Assembly (NCBI GenBank): GCA_023428375.1
Contig: JAEYYR010000002.1
Coordinates: 442,302 to 506,301 of the forward strand
Length of the DNA stretch: 64,000 nt
Source: a bacterium
Lineage (GTDB): Bacteria; Babelota; Babeliae; Babelales; Babelaceae
Reading direction: 5' to 3'
The notes under the pieces were generated by a model that was given only the letters and a program-made list of their open reading frames with translations, did not search any database and was not told the DNA's origin. Position numbers and translations under genes: made by a program. Shown in pieces: positions 1 through 8,116 of this stretch (positions within the stretch are counted from its first letter, which is position 1; each line of letters begins with the position of its first letter).

Positions 1-488
1 CTGATTGTATTTTTAAAAAAATTGCGTCATGTAATCATTTAACGCCCGCAACATGGACAAATGCATCAAACGTTTTATACAATTTTTTAGAAGATATTTT
101 ACAGGTTTCATCTCGCGAATGCGTTATAAAAGATGGATCTGGTAGATCTCGATATAATCTCATATCACCGCAGCATATTGTTAAACTATTAACGTTTGCC
201 TATAAACAGCCATACTATGCAATTTTTTTAGATAATTTTCCGATCAATGGTATTGATGGAACTTTAAAAGAACGATTGATCGAAATTTACCCATGTATTA
301 AAGCTAAAACTGGCACCTTGAGTGGCGTTTCCACATTTTCCGGTTACATTGAATTTCCTACTGAAACTATTGCATTTTCAATTTTAATTAATGGGTATGT
401 TTCAGAAAATATTATGAATCCGCCGTATAAAAAAGAAATTGAAGATGCAATTTGCGCACAAATCGTGAAATTTTATAGCACTTGTTAA
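1..488 (+). CDS. dacB: D-alanyl-D-alanine carboxypeptidase/endopeptidase (PBP4, peptidase S13 family), 3' part only
   Basis: The reading frame is open from the left edge (first full codon at base 3) to a TAA at 486-488, so only the C-terminal 160 or so residues are visible. Two blocks typical of family S13 can be read: a DGSGRSRYN segment near base 135, matching the usual DGSGLSRxN block, and the AKTGTLSGV block near base 304 that holds the KTG triad of penicillin-binding proteins. Family members are periplasmic and trim or cleave peptidoglycan cross-links. The nucleophile motif SxxK and the SxN motif lie to the left of the window. An ATG at 276 is internal and is not the start. Family assignment is confident; the rest of the gene cannot be judged. 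Confidence 0.85.
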   Translation, partial: DCIFKKIASCNHLTPATWTNASNVLYNFLEDILQVSSRECVIKDGSGRSRYNLISPQHIVKLLTFAYKQPYYAIFLDNFPINGIDGTLKERLIEIYPCIKAKTGTLSGVSTFSGYIEFPTETIAFSILINGYVSENIMNPPYKKEIEDAICAQIVKFYSTC

Positions 489-554
489 AATAGTATTGCC
501 ATAAATATTTTGCTTGCTAATGTTATACATGGTTTTAAAAAATCGGAATCAATT

Positions 555-848
555 ATGAAAATAAAAATTTTAATTGCGATGCTAACGATGTCTACATACA
601 TTTCTCCTGTAGACAGAGTAGTTTTTAAATCACTCGCATATACCAAGATTGGCGATCCAATAAAAGAAGATTTGTCTTTTGATAAACCTGAGCAACATAT
701 TCCTCAGAAACTTCACAGCTATCAATCCTTAAAAAATATCAAGAATGGCAGTGAAAATTACAATCAAGTTGAAGGGTATTTGAAATGTATGGCTTGCGCT
801 TGCTTTCCCTTCTTCTGGGCAAAGGCTTCAACTAGAAACAAGAATTGA
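555..848 (+). CDS. Small secreted hypothetical protein (97 aa)
   Basis: The protein opens MKIKILIAMLTMS, a short charged start plus hydrophobic stretch that reads as a signal peptide, so I chose the ATG at 555 over the in-frame upstream start at 510. The mature part is polar. It ends in a cysteine-containing hydrophobic patch (CMACACFPFFW) followed by a basic tail. No good Shine-Dalgarno sequence is visible. It follows the carboxypeptidase gene by 66 bases and is closed by a strong hairpin. I do not recognise a family. It could be a small envelope protein. Confidence 0.55.
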   Translation: MKIKILIAMLTMSTYISPVDRVVFKSLAYTKIGDPIKEDLSFDKPEQHIPQKLHSYQSLKNIKNGSENYNQVEGYLKCMACACFPFFWAKASTRNKN

Positions 849-863
849 ATTATTTTATCGCAT

Positions 864-902
864 AAGAAAAATAGCTCGAACTGAATGCGAGCTATTTTTC
901 TT
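864..902. terminator. Bidirectional intrinsic terminator between convergent genes
   Basis: A 15-bp perfect stem (864-878 with 888-902) contains AATAGCTCG/CGAGCTATT and is flanked by A-rich sequence on the left and T-rich on the right. It lies between the plus gene ending at 848 and the minus gene ending at 921, and can serve both. Confidence 0.8.
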
Positions 903-920
903 AAATTATTTTATAAATTA

Positions 921-1502
921 TTATGCGTATTTTATTGTTGCATACAATGTCGCAGGCAATAAGATTCCATAATAACCGACATTACAAATTTTTTTCTCAA
1001 ACGAAGTTGGGTATCTACCCATTGTATGTTTAAAGGCTCTGTAGCCATCGCAACCAGCATCATCAAGATCGATTGAATTTTTTGATTGAATTAAACTATC
1101 AACAATTGCGGCTGATCTTATTGCAGGATGTGTAGCAATACATAAAGTTAGACCATTAAAAAACATTGAACCTATAGGTCCAGCTCCATAGACAAATGCT
1201 TGTTTATTCGGAGATAATTTATTCATTGGAACTTTAGCTCTTCCGTGCGCTCCCAATCGGGTCAGATTAATTGGAATTCTTGAATGCTTTGATCGGTCTT
1301 TTTTGTCACATACTAAATGGTACGCAGTATGATGTGATGCCTCGTGTATACTTGCTGATAAAAAATTATACCCGAGAAACACTCCGTAGCTTAATGCAAT
1401 GCTCGTGCCCAAAGACCATAATTTTCTTAATGATTCACCTTCGGTTGCAGTAAGATAATTACCAAATACAAGCAACAAAATTGTTAAAAGAATTTTATTC
1501 AT
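921..1502 (-). CDS. Mini M50-like (site-2-protease-like) membrane metalloprotease
   Basis: This 193-aa protein starts with a hydrophobic segment (MNKILLTILLLVFG). A second one (residues 30-50) leads directly into HEASH at 53-57, an HExxH zinc motif placed inside a membrane helix as in the M50 family. A GAGPIGS segment near 107 and a DDAGCDG segment at 148-153 sit where M50 enzymes have their later membrane segment and the Asp ligand (LDG block). It resembles the protein at 13358-13918 in length, in HEASH position and in the late DG motif. It starts two bases after the stop of the upstream zincin gene (1505-2116), so the two are probably co-transcribed. M50 peptidases cleave substrates in or near the membrane. 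Activity here is inferred from motifs only, and the protein is much shorter than classic RseP. Confidence 0.6.
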   Translation of the reverse strand: MNKILLTILLLVFGNYLTATEGESLRKLWSLGTSIALSYGVFLGYNFLSASIHEASHHTAYHLVCDKKDRSKHSRIPINLTRLGAHGRAKVPMNKLSPNKQAFVYGAGPIGSMFFNGLTLCIATHPAIRSAAIVDSLIQSKNSIDLDDAGCDGYRAFKHTMGRYPTSFEKKICNVGYYGILLPATLYATIKYA

Positions 1503-1504
1503 GA

Positions 1505-2116
1505 TTAACCTCGAGATTTATAATCTTCATAAAATTCACGAATATAATCGATCATTTCTTGCAATGATGGATGATCATTGGTATCAAATTGTTTCCATTT
1601 TTGATCGATTGCATACTGTATTTCCTTGATACGCTCTTGGACAATTTCATGCATATTTAAATCACACAATAATTTACAAGCCATTAAATCTGCTTCTATT
1701 TCTTGTTCTTTCATTTCTGCATCGGTAACGTTACGCTCGCAACGCTCTTTATAGTGTCCGCAAATTACATGGCCACATTCATGCGCAAGTACATAATTTT
1801 GTGGACCTAGTTCCCAGCCGGTATTCATCCAAATAGTTTTGTCATCTGAACAACTGGTGTCGTCATGTGATTTAACTTTAATTTTTTCTGGATTTTCAAT
1901 GCCACCAGCTTTGAGTAATATATTTGCTTTTTCTCTTAAAGACGGCGCACCATAAAACATGGCTTTAACCGATTCATCCTTAGAAGGTATGTCGCTTGAA
2001 GAGCTTATTTCTTCTGAGATTATTATCTGCTCTTGTATTGGTTCTACTGGTGCTAAATATTTTAACATTCCGAATGTAAACAATGATAGAGCAAGGTATA
2101 AATAAATTCGTTTCAT
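1505..2116 (-). CDS. Secreted or membrane-anchored zincin metalloprotease (M48/M78-like)
   Basis: The 203-aa protein begins MKRIYLYLALSLFTFGML, a signal peptide or anchor. HECGH at 112-116 is the zinc-binding helix. A downstream EIEADLMACKLL block (about 139-150) supplies the third Glu ligand in the E-x-D/A arrangement seen in M48 and ImmA/M78-type zincins. A late HPSLQEMI segment resembles the region after the third ligand in M48 proteins. A GGAGG-type Shine-Dalgarno sequence stands 6-7 bases upstream of the ATG. It is the first gene of a probable two-gene operon with the M50-like gene downstream, so the pair may act together in envelope proteolysis. The substrate is unknown. Confidence 0.65.
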   Translation of the reverse strand: MKRIYLYLALSLFTFGMLKYLAPVEPIQEQIIISEEISSSSDIPSKDESVKAMFYGAPSLREKANILLKAGGIENPEKIKVKSHDDTSCSDDKTIWMNTGWELGPQNYVLAHECGHVICGHYKERCERNVTDAEMKEQEIEADLMACKLLCDLNMHEIVQERIKEIQYAIDQKWKQFDTNDHPSLQEMIDYIREFYEDYKSRG

Positions 2117-2294
2117 AGTAAAACCTCCACTTATTAATAGAATAATACAAACTGAATTTTTGACAATGTTTACATGCTCAAGAGGCCCTAAATAACATAA
2201 ATACGTATTTGTAAGAAAATGTTTATTTGATTTAAAAAATAATAGACGTAATAATGCAGAGTTTTATACTATAGATACAAAGGTGGAATTCTCT

Positions 2295-3200
2295 ATGTTG
2301 TTTGTAGTGTTATTTATTCAGGCATGTATTTCGGTAATATTTCCTCTTGGGAAATTAGCGCTCGCTTATAGCGGGCCATTTTTTACTACAGGCATCCGGA
2401 TGTTGGTTGGTGGCGCATTATTGTGCTTGTTTAGTTGGCTTACGTCAGAAACAAAAAAACCAAGTTCATACGAATGGCGTTTATTGCTCATATTAGGTCT
2501 TACTAATATCTTTATGACAAATGCATTAGAATTTTGGGGACTTCAATATATGAGTCCGCTCAAAACCTGTTTTCTGTATAACTTAGCACCATTTTTTTCT
2601 GCTTTAGTTGCCTATATTCACTTACAAGAAAAAATTACCAAGAAAAAATTTATCGGGTTATGCATTAGTTTATTAGGATTTATTCCAATATTGTATGCAT
2701 CTTCTCCGGGCGAAGCGCATTTAAGCCACGTGAGCTTTATTTCTTCAGCGGAGATTGCGTTACTTTTAGCGGTTGTCGGTTTTGTATATGGTTGGATCAT
2801 TGCTCAATATTTGGCGCGCAACTCAAAGCTTTCTGTAGTTTGGAGTACCGGACTAAGTATGATAATTGGCGGAATGATTTCTTTATTCACCTCCGCTTGT
2901 ACCGAATCATGGCAACCAGCAGTATCTCAGTTTTTTCCATGGATTTATTATGTTACTGCAATCATTATTATTTCCAATTTAATTTGTTATCCACTCTATG
3001 CGCAAGTGCTCAAAAAATATACCGCTACCTTTTTAACATTTACCGGATTATTATGTCCTGCATTTGCAGCATTATTTGATTGGATGATGTTAGGAACACC
3101 AGTAGCACCGGAATTTTATTTGGCTACTTTATTGGTATGTATAGGTCTCTATTTTTACTATCAAGAAGATTTGCGCCAGGGATATTTAATCAACGCATAA
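2295..3200 (+). CDS. EamA/DMT-superfamily membrane transporter, copy 1
   Basis: About 10 hydrophobic segments in two halves, a PLGKLALAYSGPFFTTGIR start and an ALFDWMMLGTPV near the end are typical of drug/metabolite transporter (EamA) carriers of about 300 aa. I chose ATG 2295 because AAAGGTGG at 2279-2286 stands at proper spacing; the upstream in-frame GTG lies inside that ribosome binding site. It is the first of three tandem homologous genes. EamA carriers move amino acids, nucleotides or other metabolites across the inner membrane; the substrate cannot be read from sequence. In a host-dependent bacterium, uptake of host metabolites is a plausible role. Confidence 0.85.
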   Translation: MLFVVLFIQACISVIFPLGKLALAYSGPFFTTGIRMLVGGALLCLFSWLTSETKKPSSYEWRLLLILGLTNIFMTNALEFWGLQYMSPLKTCFLYNLAPFFSALVAYIHLQEKITKKKFIGLCISLLGFIPILYASSPGEAHLSHVSFISSAEIALLLAVVGFVYGWIIAQYLARNSKLSVVWSTGLSMIIGGMISLFTSACTESWQPAVSQFFPWIYYVTAIIIISNLICYPLYAQVLKKYTATFLTFTGLLCPAFAALFDWMMLGTPVAPEFYLATLLVCIGLYFYYQEDLRQGYLINA

Positions 3201-3258
3201 TTGTTTTAATACAAAGAGTTGGATAAGCTGAAGCAGAACTTAAAAAGGTTATATTCAC

Positions 3259-4158
3259 ATGGTTAATTTTGCTTCATTAGTTGTTCAATTAATTCCTATT
3301 ACCGGGCTATATGCTTTAGTCGCAAGCACTTTCACACTTGCAAAAATTGCGCTCAGCGTCAGTGCTCCGTTTTATTATGTTGGTCTACGAATGCTTTTTG
3401 CAGGCACTCTTTTAACTTTGTATTATTTTATAACTCAAAAAAACACAAAAAAATTACCATCACAATCAGATATCCTCTTATTTTTAGGCATTATCGCATT
3501 TCATATTTATTTTGCTTACATGCTTGATTTGTGGGCGCTTCAATACATAAGTAGCTGTGACGCTTCACTGATTTATACATTAAGCCCGTTTGTTACCGCC
3601 ATTATTTCATATTGGTGGTTTAAAGAACGACTAACCGCAATACAATGGATTGGCATGTCTGTCGGTTTTGCATCCTGTTTGCCGCTTATCATTGATTCAA
3701 ATTGTAATCCTTCCTCATTAAAAGGTATTATCGGAATGTTTGGCTCAATGGTTGCTAGCTCTCTTGGATGGATTACCTTTAAAGAATTAACGGACAAGCG
3801 CCAATATTCACCCTTTATTATCAATGGCATAGGCATGGTTTTTGGTGGTGCAGCAGCGCTTTTAACATCGTATCTAACTGAACCATGGATACCTTCATAT
3901 CCAGTATCTGATTGGTCGTTATTTGTATTGTATACCGGCATGATTATTCTGGTTGGTAACTTTGTTGTATACAATGCCTATGGTTATTTATTGCGCAAAT
4001 ATTCTGCTACATTTCTTTCTTATGCAGGATTGAGCACACCAATTTTTGCTGCTCTCTATGGCTGGTTTTTTCTTAACGAATACCTCAATCCTTATTTACC
4101 TGTCGCAGTCCTAGGGATTGCATTCGGTTTATATTGCTTTAATATAAAGAGATATTAA
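3259..4158 (+). CDS. EamA/DMT-superfamily membrane transporter, copy 2
   Basis: This 299-aa, roughly 10-TM protein is clearly related to the preceding gene: LAKIALSVSAPFYYVGLRM and the late YSATFLSYAGLSTPIFAALYG segments align with copy 1. The ATG follows an AAAAAGG site. It is 58 bases from copy 1 and 22 from copy 3, so a single operon is likely. Substrate unknown. Confidence 0.85.
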   Translation: MVNFASLVVQLIPITGLYALVASTFTLAKIALSVSAPFYYVGLRMLFAGTLLTLYYFITQKNTKKLPSQSDILLFLGIIAFHIYFAYMLDLWALQYISSCDASLIYTLSPFVTAIISYWWFKERLTAIQWIGMSVGFASCLPLIIDSNCNPSSLKGIIGMFGSMVASSLGWITFKELTDKRQYSPFIINGIGMVFGGAAALLTSYLTEPWIPSYPVSDWSLFVLYTGMIILVGNFVVYNAYGYLLRKYSATFLSYAGLSTPIFAALYGWFFLNEYLNPYLPVAVLGIAFGLYCFNIKRY

Positions 4159-4180
4159 CCGTCATAAATAAGGAAGAATT

Positions 4181-5032
4181 ATGATTCTACAATTACTTAT
4201 CACGTACATCTTTTTTTCACTCTCATTATTATCGGTAAGTATTTTAATGCATGATTTTTCTGCAGCGAGCCTTACAGCAATCCGGCTTACTAGTAGCGGC
4301 ATCTTATTATCACTTATTGGTATATTTATGGCGCAAAAAAAGACATGGCATCAATTTGCTTCAATTAAATCTCTTGCAAGCTTAGCCTTCTTATCATTCG
4401 GAAATGTTTTCTGTATTAATATATTATTATCACTCGCTTTAGGGACAACTTGTGCATCGCTGGTTGGATTGCTATATAACACAAATCCATTGATGGTTGC
4501 TGCCTTTGCAGCGCTCATTGGTATGGAACGCTTAACGCAACGTAAAGTTTTAGCCTTAGTTGCGGGTTTTGCCGGATTATTAGTAATCATGTTACCAGGT
4601 GGCTCAACAAATTGCGGTGCGATGTCATCGGGCCAATTATTTGCGTTAAGCGCAGCGGTTGTTGCAGCGATTGCGGCTCTTGTTATGAAAAAAGTTTCAA
4701 ATTCATTGGATAAAGCGGGCGGCTTTCTTCTTATTGGACTGAGCATGGTAATCGGTGGCGGCATAGCATTTTTTGCTGAACCAATATCAATATCGCTCAT
4801 TACTGCTCATTGGCCAATGATGCTTTTTGCAATAGTTACTACAAGCTTGGCTGCAATTTGTTATTATTTCTTGCTTGCATCATATCCTGCTTCTGTTGTG
4901 ACTATGGCAAGCTTTACTACCCCGATTTTCTTAGCAATCGTTGAATTTATAATTTATGGACAAGTTCCTTCATATGCAACGTTAGTTGGTGGCAGCATCG
5001 TACTTGCAGCATTATGGCAGTATTTAAAATAA
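4181..5032 (+). CDS. EamA/DMT-superfamily membrane transporter, copy 3
   Basis: This 283-aa protein has two EamA halves; the second half shows PASVVTMASFTTPIFLAIVEF before the last helices. An AAGGAAG ribosome binding site lies 5 bases before the ATG. It is the most diverged of the three tandem carriers. Family is sure, substrate is not. A hairpin at 5061-5098 probably ends the operon. Confidence 0.85.
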   Translation: MILQLLITYIFFSLSLLSVSILMHDFSAASLTAIRLTSSGILLSLIGIFMAQKKTWHQFASIKSLASLAFLSFGNVFCINILLSLALGTTCASLVGLLYNTNPLMVAAFAALIGMERLTQRKVLALVAGFAGLLVIMLPGGSTNCGAMSSGQLFALSAAVVAAIAALVMKKVSNSLDKAGGFLLIGLSMVIGGGIAFFAEPISISLITAHWPMMLFAIVTTSLAAICYYFLLASYPASVVTMASFTTPIFLAIVEFIIYGQVPSYATLVGGSIVLAALWQYLK

Positions 5033-5060
5033 ATCTGTTTTGTAACACGCTATTAATTGT

Positions 5061-5099
5061 AAAATCTCCTGTATAAGACTATTTATACAGGAGATTTTT
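5061..5099 (+). terminator. Hairpin that may both terminate the carrier operon and mask the next ribosome binding site
   Basis: A 15-bp stem pairs AAAATCTCCTGTATA (5061-5075) with TATACAGGAGATTTT (5084-5098), followed by T residues and the ATG at 5101. The only Shine-Dalgarno sequence for the next gene, CAGGAG at about 5088-5093, lies inside the 3' arm. A transcript reading through would fold its ribosome binding site away. Confidence 0.65.
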
Positions 5100-5100
5100 T

Positions 5101-5727
5101 ATGTGTTTTTCAGCTAGTGCTTCATTTGGCTCATCATTAGTTTTAGCAACTTTAGGAGCAATTTCGATTGTCCGTTGCCGCAACAGAAAAGCGCAGATGT
5201 TGGCAGCAATGCCGTTTATTTTTTCGATCCAACAATTTGCTGAAGGATTAGTCTGGCTAAGCGCAAATGGTACCGTATCTCCATCGGTGGGAATAGCCGC
5301 TGCAAATGTCTTTATATTTTTTGCTTTTGTTTTTTGGCCAGTATGGGTTCCGTTTGGGGTACAAAGATATGAAAGAAATAAAACAATTTTTCAAATGTTT
5401 TTTAGCTTCATCGGTTTGGGTGTGGGCGCATCAGGATTATATTTTTTAATTAACAATTCAATAGTCGTAACAGCTGATTGTTGTCATATTGTGTATCAAA
5501 ATGTTTCTTCTTTGGCCACTCTGAGCTATGGCGCTTGGCTATACCTTCTTGCCACGGGCGGATCTCTCTTAAGCTCAAGCAGCAGAATAGTACAATGGTT
5601 TGGGGTATTACTCATCGTTTCTTATGCACTTACTGCTGTGGTATGGGAGTATGCCTTTACCTCAATATGGTGCTTCTTCGGTGCAATTATAAGCGCGTTT
5701 ATAGCATTTTATAGCCACAAACTCTAA
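5101..5727 (+). CDS. DUF6629-family integral membrane protein
   Basis: The 208-aa protein opens MCFSASASFGSS, the characteristic opening of this family of small multi-pass membrane proteins (MCFSAxASF). Six or seven hydrophobic segments follow, with FSIQQFAEGLVWL in the second. Function in the family is unknown to me. The start codon sits seven bases behind an AGGAG that is buried in the hairpin at 5061-5098. It stands alone between the carrier operon and proS. Confidence 0.7.
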   Translation: MCFSASASFGSSLVLATLGAISIVRCRNRKAQMLAAMPFIFSIQQFAEGLVWLSANGTVSPSVGIAAANVFIFFAFVFWPVWVPFGVQRYERNKTIFQMFFSFIGLGVGASGLYFLINNSIVVTADCCHIVYQNVSSLATLSYGAWLYLLATGGSLLSSSSRIVQWFGVLLIVSYALTAVVWEYAFTSIWCFFGAIISAFIAFYSHKL

Positions 5728-5789
5728 CTTTTTTTAATTTTGCGGTACACTAACAAGCATATGAATATTTTGTTACAAAGGTTAGCTCT

Positions 5790-7208
5790 ATGAACGATAA
5801 GTTACCGGACATTAATCAAGATTTTTCTGGTTGGTATAATGATGTAGTCTACAAAGCGGGTCTTGCAGATCAAGCCCCCGTACGTGGTTGCATGGTAATT
5901 ATGCCCTATGGCTATGCGTTGTGGGAAAACATTCAGAAAACTTTAGACACTAAGATTAAAGAAACTGGCCATCAAAACGCAGCATTTCCGTTGTTTATAC
6001 CTGAATCTTTTTTGAAAAAAGAAGCAAAACACGTTGAGGGTTTTTCCCCTGAACTTGCGGTGGTAACTCATGCTGGGGGTAAGGAGCTTGAAGAACCATT
6101 GGTAGTGCGCCCAACTTCAGAAACTATAATTCATTATATGTTTGCCCAGTGGCTCCATTCATGGCGTGATTTGCCGATAAAAATTAACCAGTGGTGTAAC
6201 GTAGTTCGTTGGGAAATGCGCACCCGTCCATTCTTGCGTACTACAGAATTTTTGTGGCAAGAAGGACATACGGCGCATGAGACGTATCAAGAAGCCTATG
6301 ATGAAGTTATGACTATGCTGAATGTTTATAAAACTTTTAGCGAAGAGTATCTTGCAATTCCTGTGGTTGCTGCAGAAAAACCTGCAAGTGAACGCTTTGC
6401 TGGTGCAGAAATTACTTGCACCATTGAAGGTCTCATGCAGGATGGTAAAGCATTGCAAATGGGAACCTCTCACATGATTTCTCAAAGCTTTGCTCATGCG
6501 TTTGAAATGACCTTTCAAGATCGTAACGGTAAAGAGTCCTATCCTCATCTAACTTCATGGGGTGTAACAACTCGCCTTGTTGGTGCATTGGTGATGACTC
6601 ATGGCGATGCAAAAGGTTTAGTTATTCCTCCGCGCATTGCCCCAATACAAATTGTTATTATTCCGATTATGAAAGCTGACAATAAAGATTCGGTATTAGA
6701 AGCTGCTTCAATCATTAACGATATGTTAAAGAATGAATTTAGAGTTCATGTTGATAAACGCGACCATGAAACACCAGGCGCAAAATTCTATGAGTGGGAA
6801 CTTAAAGGGGTGCCATTCAGACTCGAACTCGGCCCTCGTGATATTGCGGCAAAACAAGCAGTAATCGTTGACCGTCTTTCGGGTGTTAAAACGCCATGTT
6901 CATTTGATAAGCTTGCAGATACCCTCCGCTTAATGCTCGCTGATATGCAAGCACAATTGTTTGAACGTGCCCGTTCACGCCGTGATTCACAATGGCACAA
7001 GGTGGAAACACGTAAACAAATCGAAGAATCAATCGATTCAAATCCAGGTTTCTATCAAACTGGTTGGTGCAAGCGCGAAGTCTGCGAAGTTGTCGTGCGA
7101 GAATTCAAAGCGACCGTGCGTTGTGTATTGCCAGAACACACAACAAAAGTTTGTTTCAACTGTGGATTACCAAGTCAAGCAGACATATTGATTGCAAAAG
7201 CATATTAA
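5790..7208 (+). CDS. proS: Prolyl-tRNA synthetase, archaeal/eukaryotic-type (ProS type 3)
   Basis: Charges tRNA-Pro with proline in the cytoplasm. The 472-aa length, the class II motif 1/2 region with RPTSETIIHYMFAQW (about 109-123) and WEMRTRPFLRTTEFLWQEGH, the anticodon-binding domain, and a C-terminal zinc-type CxxC segment (CFNCG) ending in a Tyr are the marks of the shorter type without an inserted editing domain. It is preceded by an AAAGGTTAG site and closed by a strong terminator at 7226-7257. Confidence 0.93.
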   Translation: MNDKLPDINQDFSGWYNDVVYKAGLADQAPVRGCMVIMPYGYALWENIQKTLDTKIKETGHQNAAFPLFIPESFLKKEAKHVEGFSPELAVVTHAGGKELEEPLVVRPTSETIIHYMFAQWLHSWRDLPIKINQWCNVVRWEMRTRPFLRTTEFLWQEGHTAHETYQEAYDEVMTMLNVYKTFSEEYLAIPVVAAEKPASERFAGAEITCTIEGLMQDGKALQMGTSHMISQSFAHAFEMTFQDRNGKESYPHLTSWGVTTRLVGALVMTHGDAKGLVIPPRIAPIQIVIIPIMKADNKDSVLEAASIINDMLKNEFRVHVDKRDHETPGAKFYEWELKGVPFRLELGPRDIAAKQAVIVDRLSGVKTPCSFDKLADTLRLMLADMQAQLFERARSRRDSQWHKVETRKQIEESIDSNPGFYQTGWCKREVCEVVVREFKATVRCVLPEHTTKVCFNCGLPSQADILIAKAY

Positions 7209-7225
7209 CTCGTACATCAAATTAT

Positions 7226-7257
7226 TGAGGGCAAGGAATTATTCCTTGCCCTTTTTT
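7226..7257 (+). terminator. Intrinsic terminator of proS
   Basis: GAGGGCAAGGAAT pairs with ATTCCTTGCCCT with a tiny loop, followed by a run of seven T (about 7251-7257). Confidence 0.9.
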
Positions 7258-7290
7258 AATATTTATTACAAATGTAGCATGTTTACAATC

Positions 7291-7320
7291 TTGTTTACAT
7301 GATGCATCATTACGTACACT
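7291..7320 (+). promoter_or_regulatory. Probable sigma-70-type promoter of the recombinase-like gene
   Basis: TTGTTT (7291-7296), an 18-base spacer and TACACT (7315-7320) precede the gene by about 25 bases. The -10 block is part of a 12-base sequence, GTACACTAACAA, that also occurs just upstream of proS (5745-5756). Confidence 0.4.
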
Positions 7321-7344
7321 AACAATGTATATAATGGAGTTATC

Positions 7345-7992
7345 ATGTCACTTGAGCAAATGGTCTACCAATTTCTACTCAGAAAATCTCGCAGCAACGA
7401 ATGGTCTATTAATACATTTAAAGCATACGAAAACGATCTCAAGCATTGGTTGTTTTTTATGCATGATTGTGCGATTTTCGAATTATCATCAACTGTTTCA
7501 AAAACTACTAGTTGTTATATACAAAAGCTCTTTGATGCACGCTTTTCTCATGCAACGATACAAAGAAAGAGAAAAGTGCTTAATCTATTCAATGAATTTT
7601 GCTTGCTTGAATTTGGTCATGCTATACAAGAAGAAAATTACGAAATTAAAAACCTTTCACCGATCACTCATAAATATTCCGATAAAACTATGATAGATCT
7701 TCTTTATAGTTTGGGCTTGAATGAAGAAGAAATTATCAGTATTGCACCAAGTAATATCAATACAAATACTGGCATCATTCATCTTAATAAAAAATATTAT
7801 ATGATACCGAATAACGAATTGCTCTCGGTTAATGAATGGTTGAGAACTAAAGATCAAAATGCATTACTATTTCCTTATAATAAAAAAGCGATCAAAGCAT
7901 TACTCAAACATCGGTCACATGAACTATCTATTACACAAGAAAATACTCCTCTGTTTATTCCTGATTATCGCTTGAATCACCCGCGTGGATAA
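7345..7992 (+). CDS. Truncated, probably inactive tyrosine recombinase (Xer/phage-integrase-like)
   Basis: The 215-aa protein begins with an N-terminal SAM-like core-binding domain (residues 1-95, with the NTFKAYENDLKHWL pattern of XerC/D). It continues into the start of the catalytic domain. LLYSLGLNEEEIISI corresponds to the Xer box with LLYATGLRxSEL, but the catalytic Arg I is replaced by Asn. The frame stops at TAA 7990-7992 after LFIPDY, just where active enzymes continue to the HxxR, His/Trp and Tyr residues. The in-frame codons after the stop spell only 16 more residues before another stop. A GGAG site precedes the ATG. It is unlikely to recombine DNA; it may be a decaying copy or a DNA-binding remnant. 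Confidence 0.6.
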   Translation: MSLEQMVYQFLLRKSRSNEWSINTFKAYENDLKHWLFFMHDCAIFELSSTVSKTTSCYIQKLFDARFSHATIQRKRKVLNLFNEFCLLEFGHAIQEENYEIKNLSPITHKYSDKTMIDLLYSLGLNEEEIISIAPSNINTNTGIIHLNKKYYMIPNNELLSVNEWLRTKDQNALLFPYNKKAIKALLKHRSHELSITQENTPLFIPDYRLNHPRG

Positions 7993-8036
7993 ATCAATAT
8001 CTTTGGATATATAAAAATGGTGAGAATTTCACTAAG

Positions 8037-8065
8037 AAGGTGATGGGTTAAGATCACCTTTTTTT
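8037..8065 (+). terminator. Intrinsic terminator after the recombinase-like gene
   Basis: AAGGTGAT (8037-8044) pairs with ATCACCTT (8053-8060), followed by a T run to 8065. Confidence 0.8.
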
Positions 8066-8116
8066 CTCTTCATGCTATACTCAACAAAAACATTCCCCTT
8101 TACCATTAGTAAGAGT

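Noticed and set aside
6159..6548. Minus-strand frame across proS
   Set aside because: Shadow of a strongly conserved aminoacyl-tRNA synthetase; no start signals.
7993..8036. In-frame continuation of the recombinase-like gene after its stop
   Set aside because: Only 16 more codons before another stop and a terminator; not enough to restore the active-site region.
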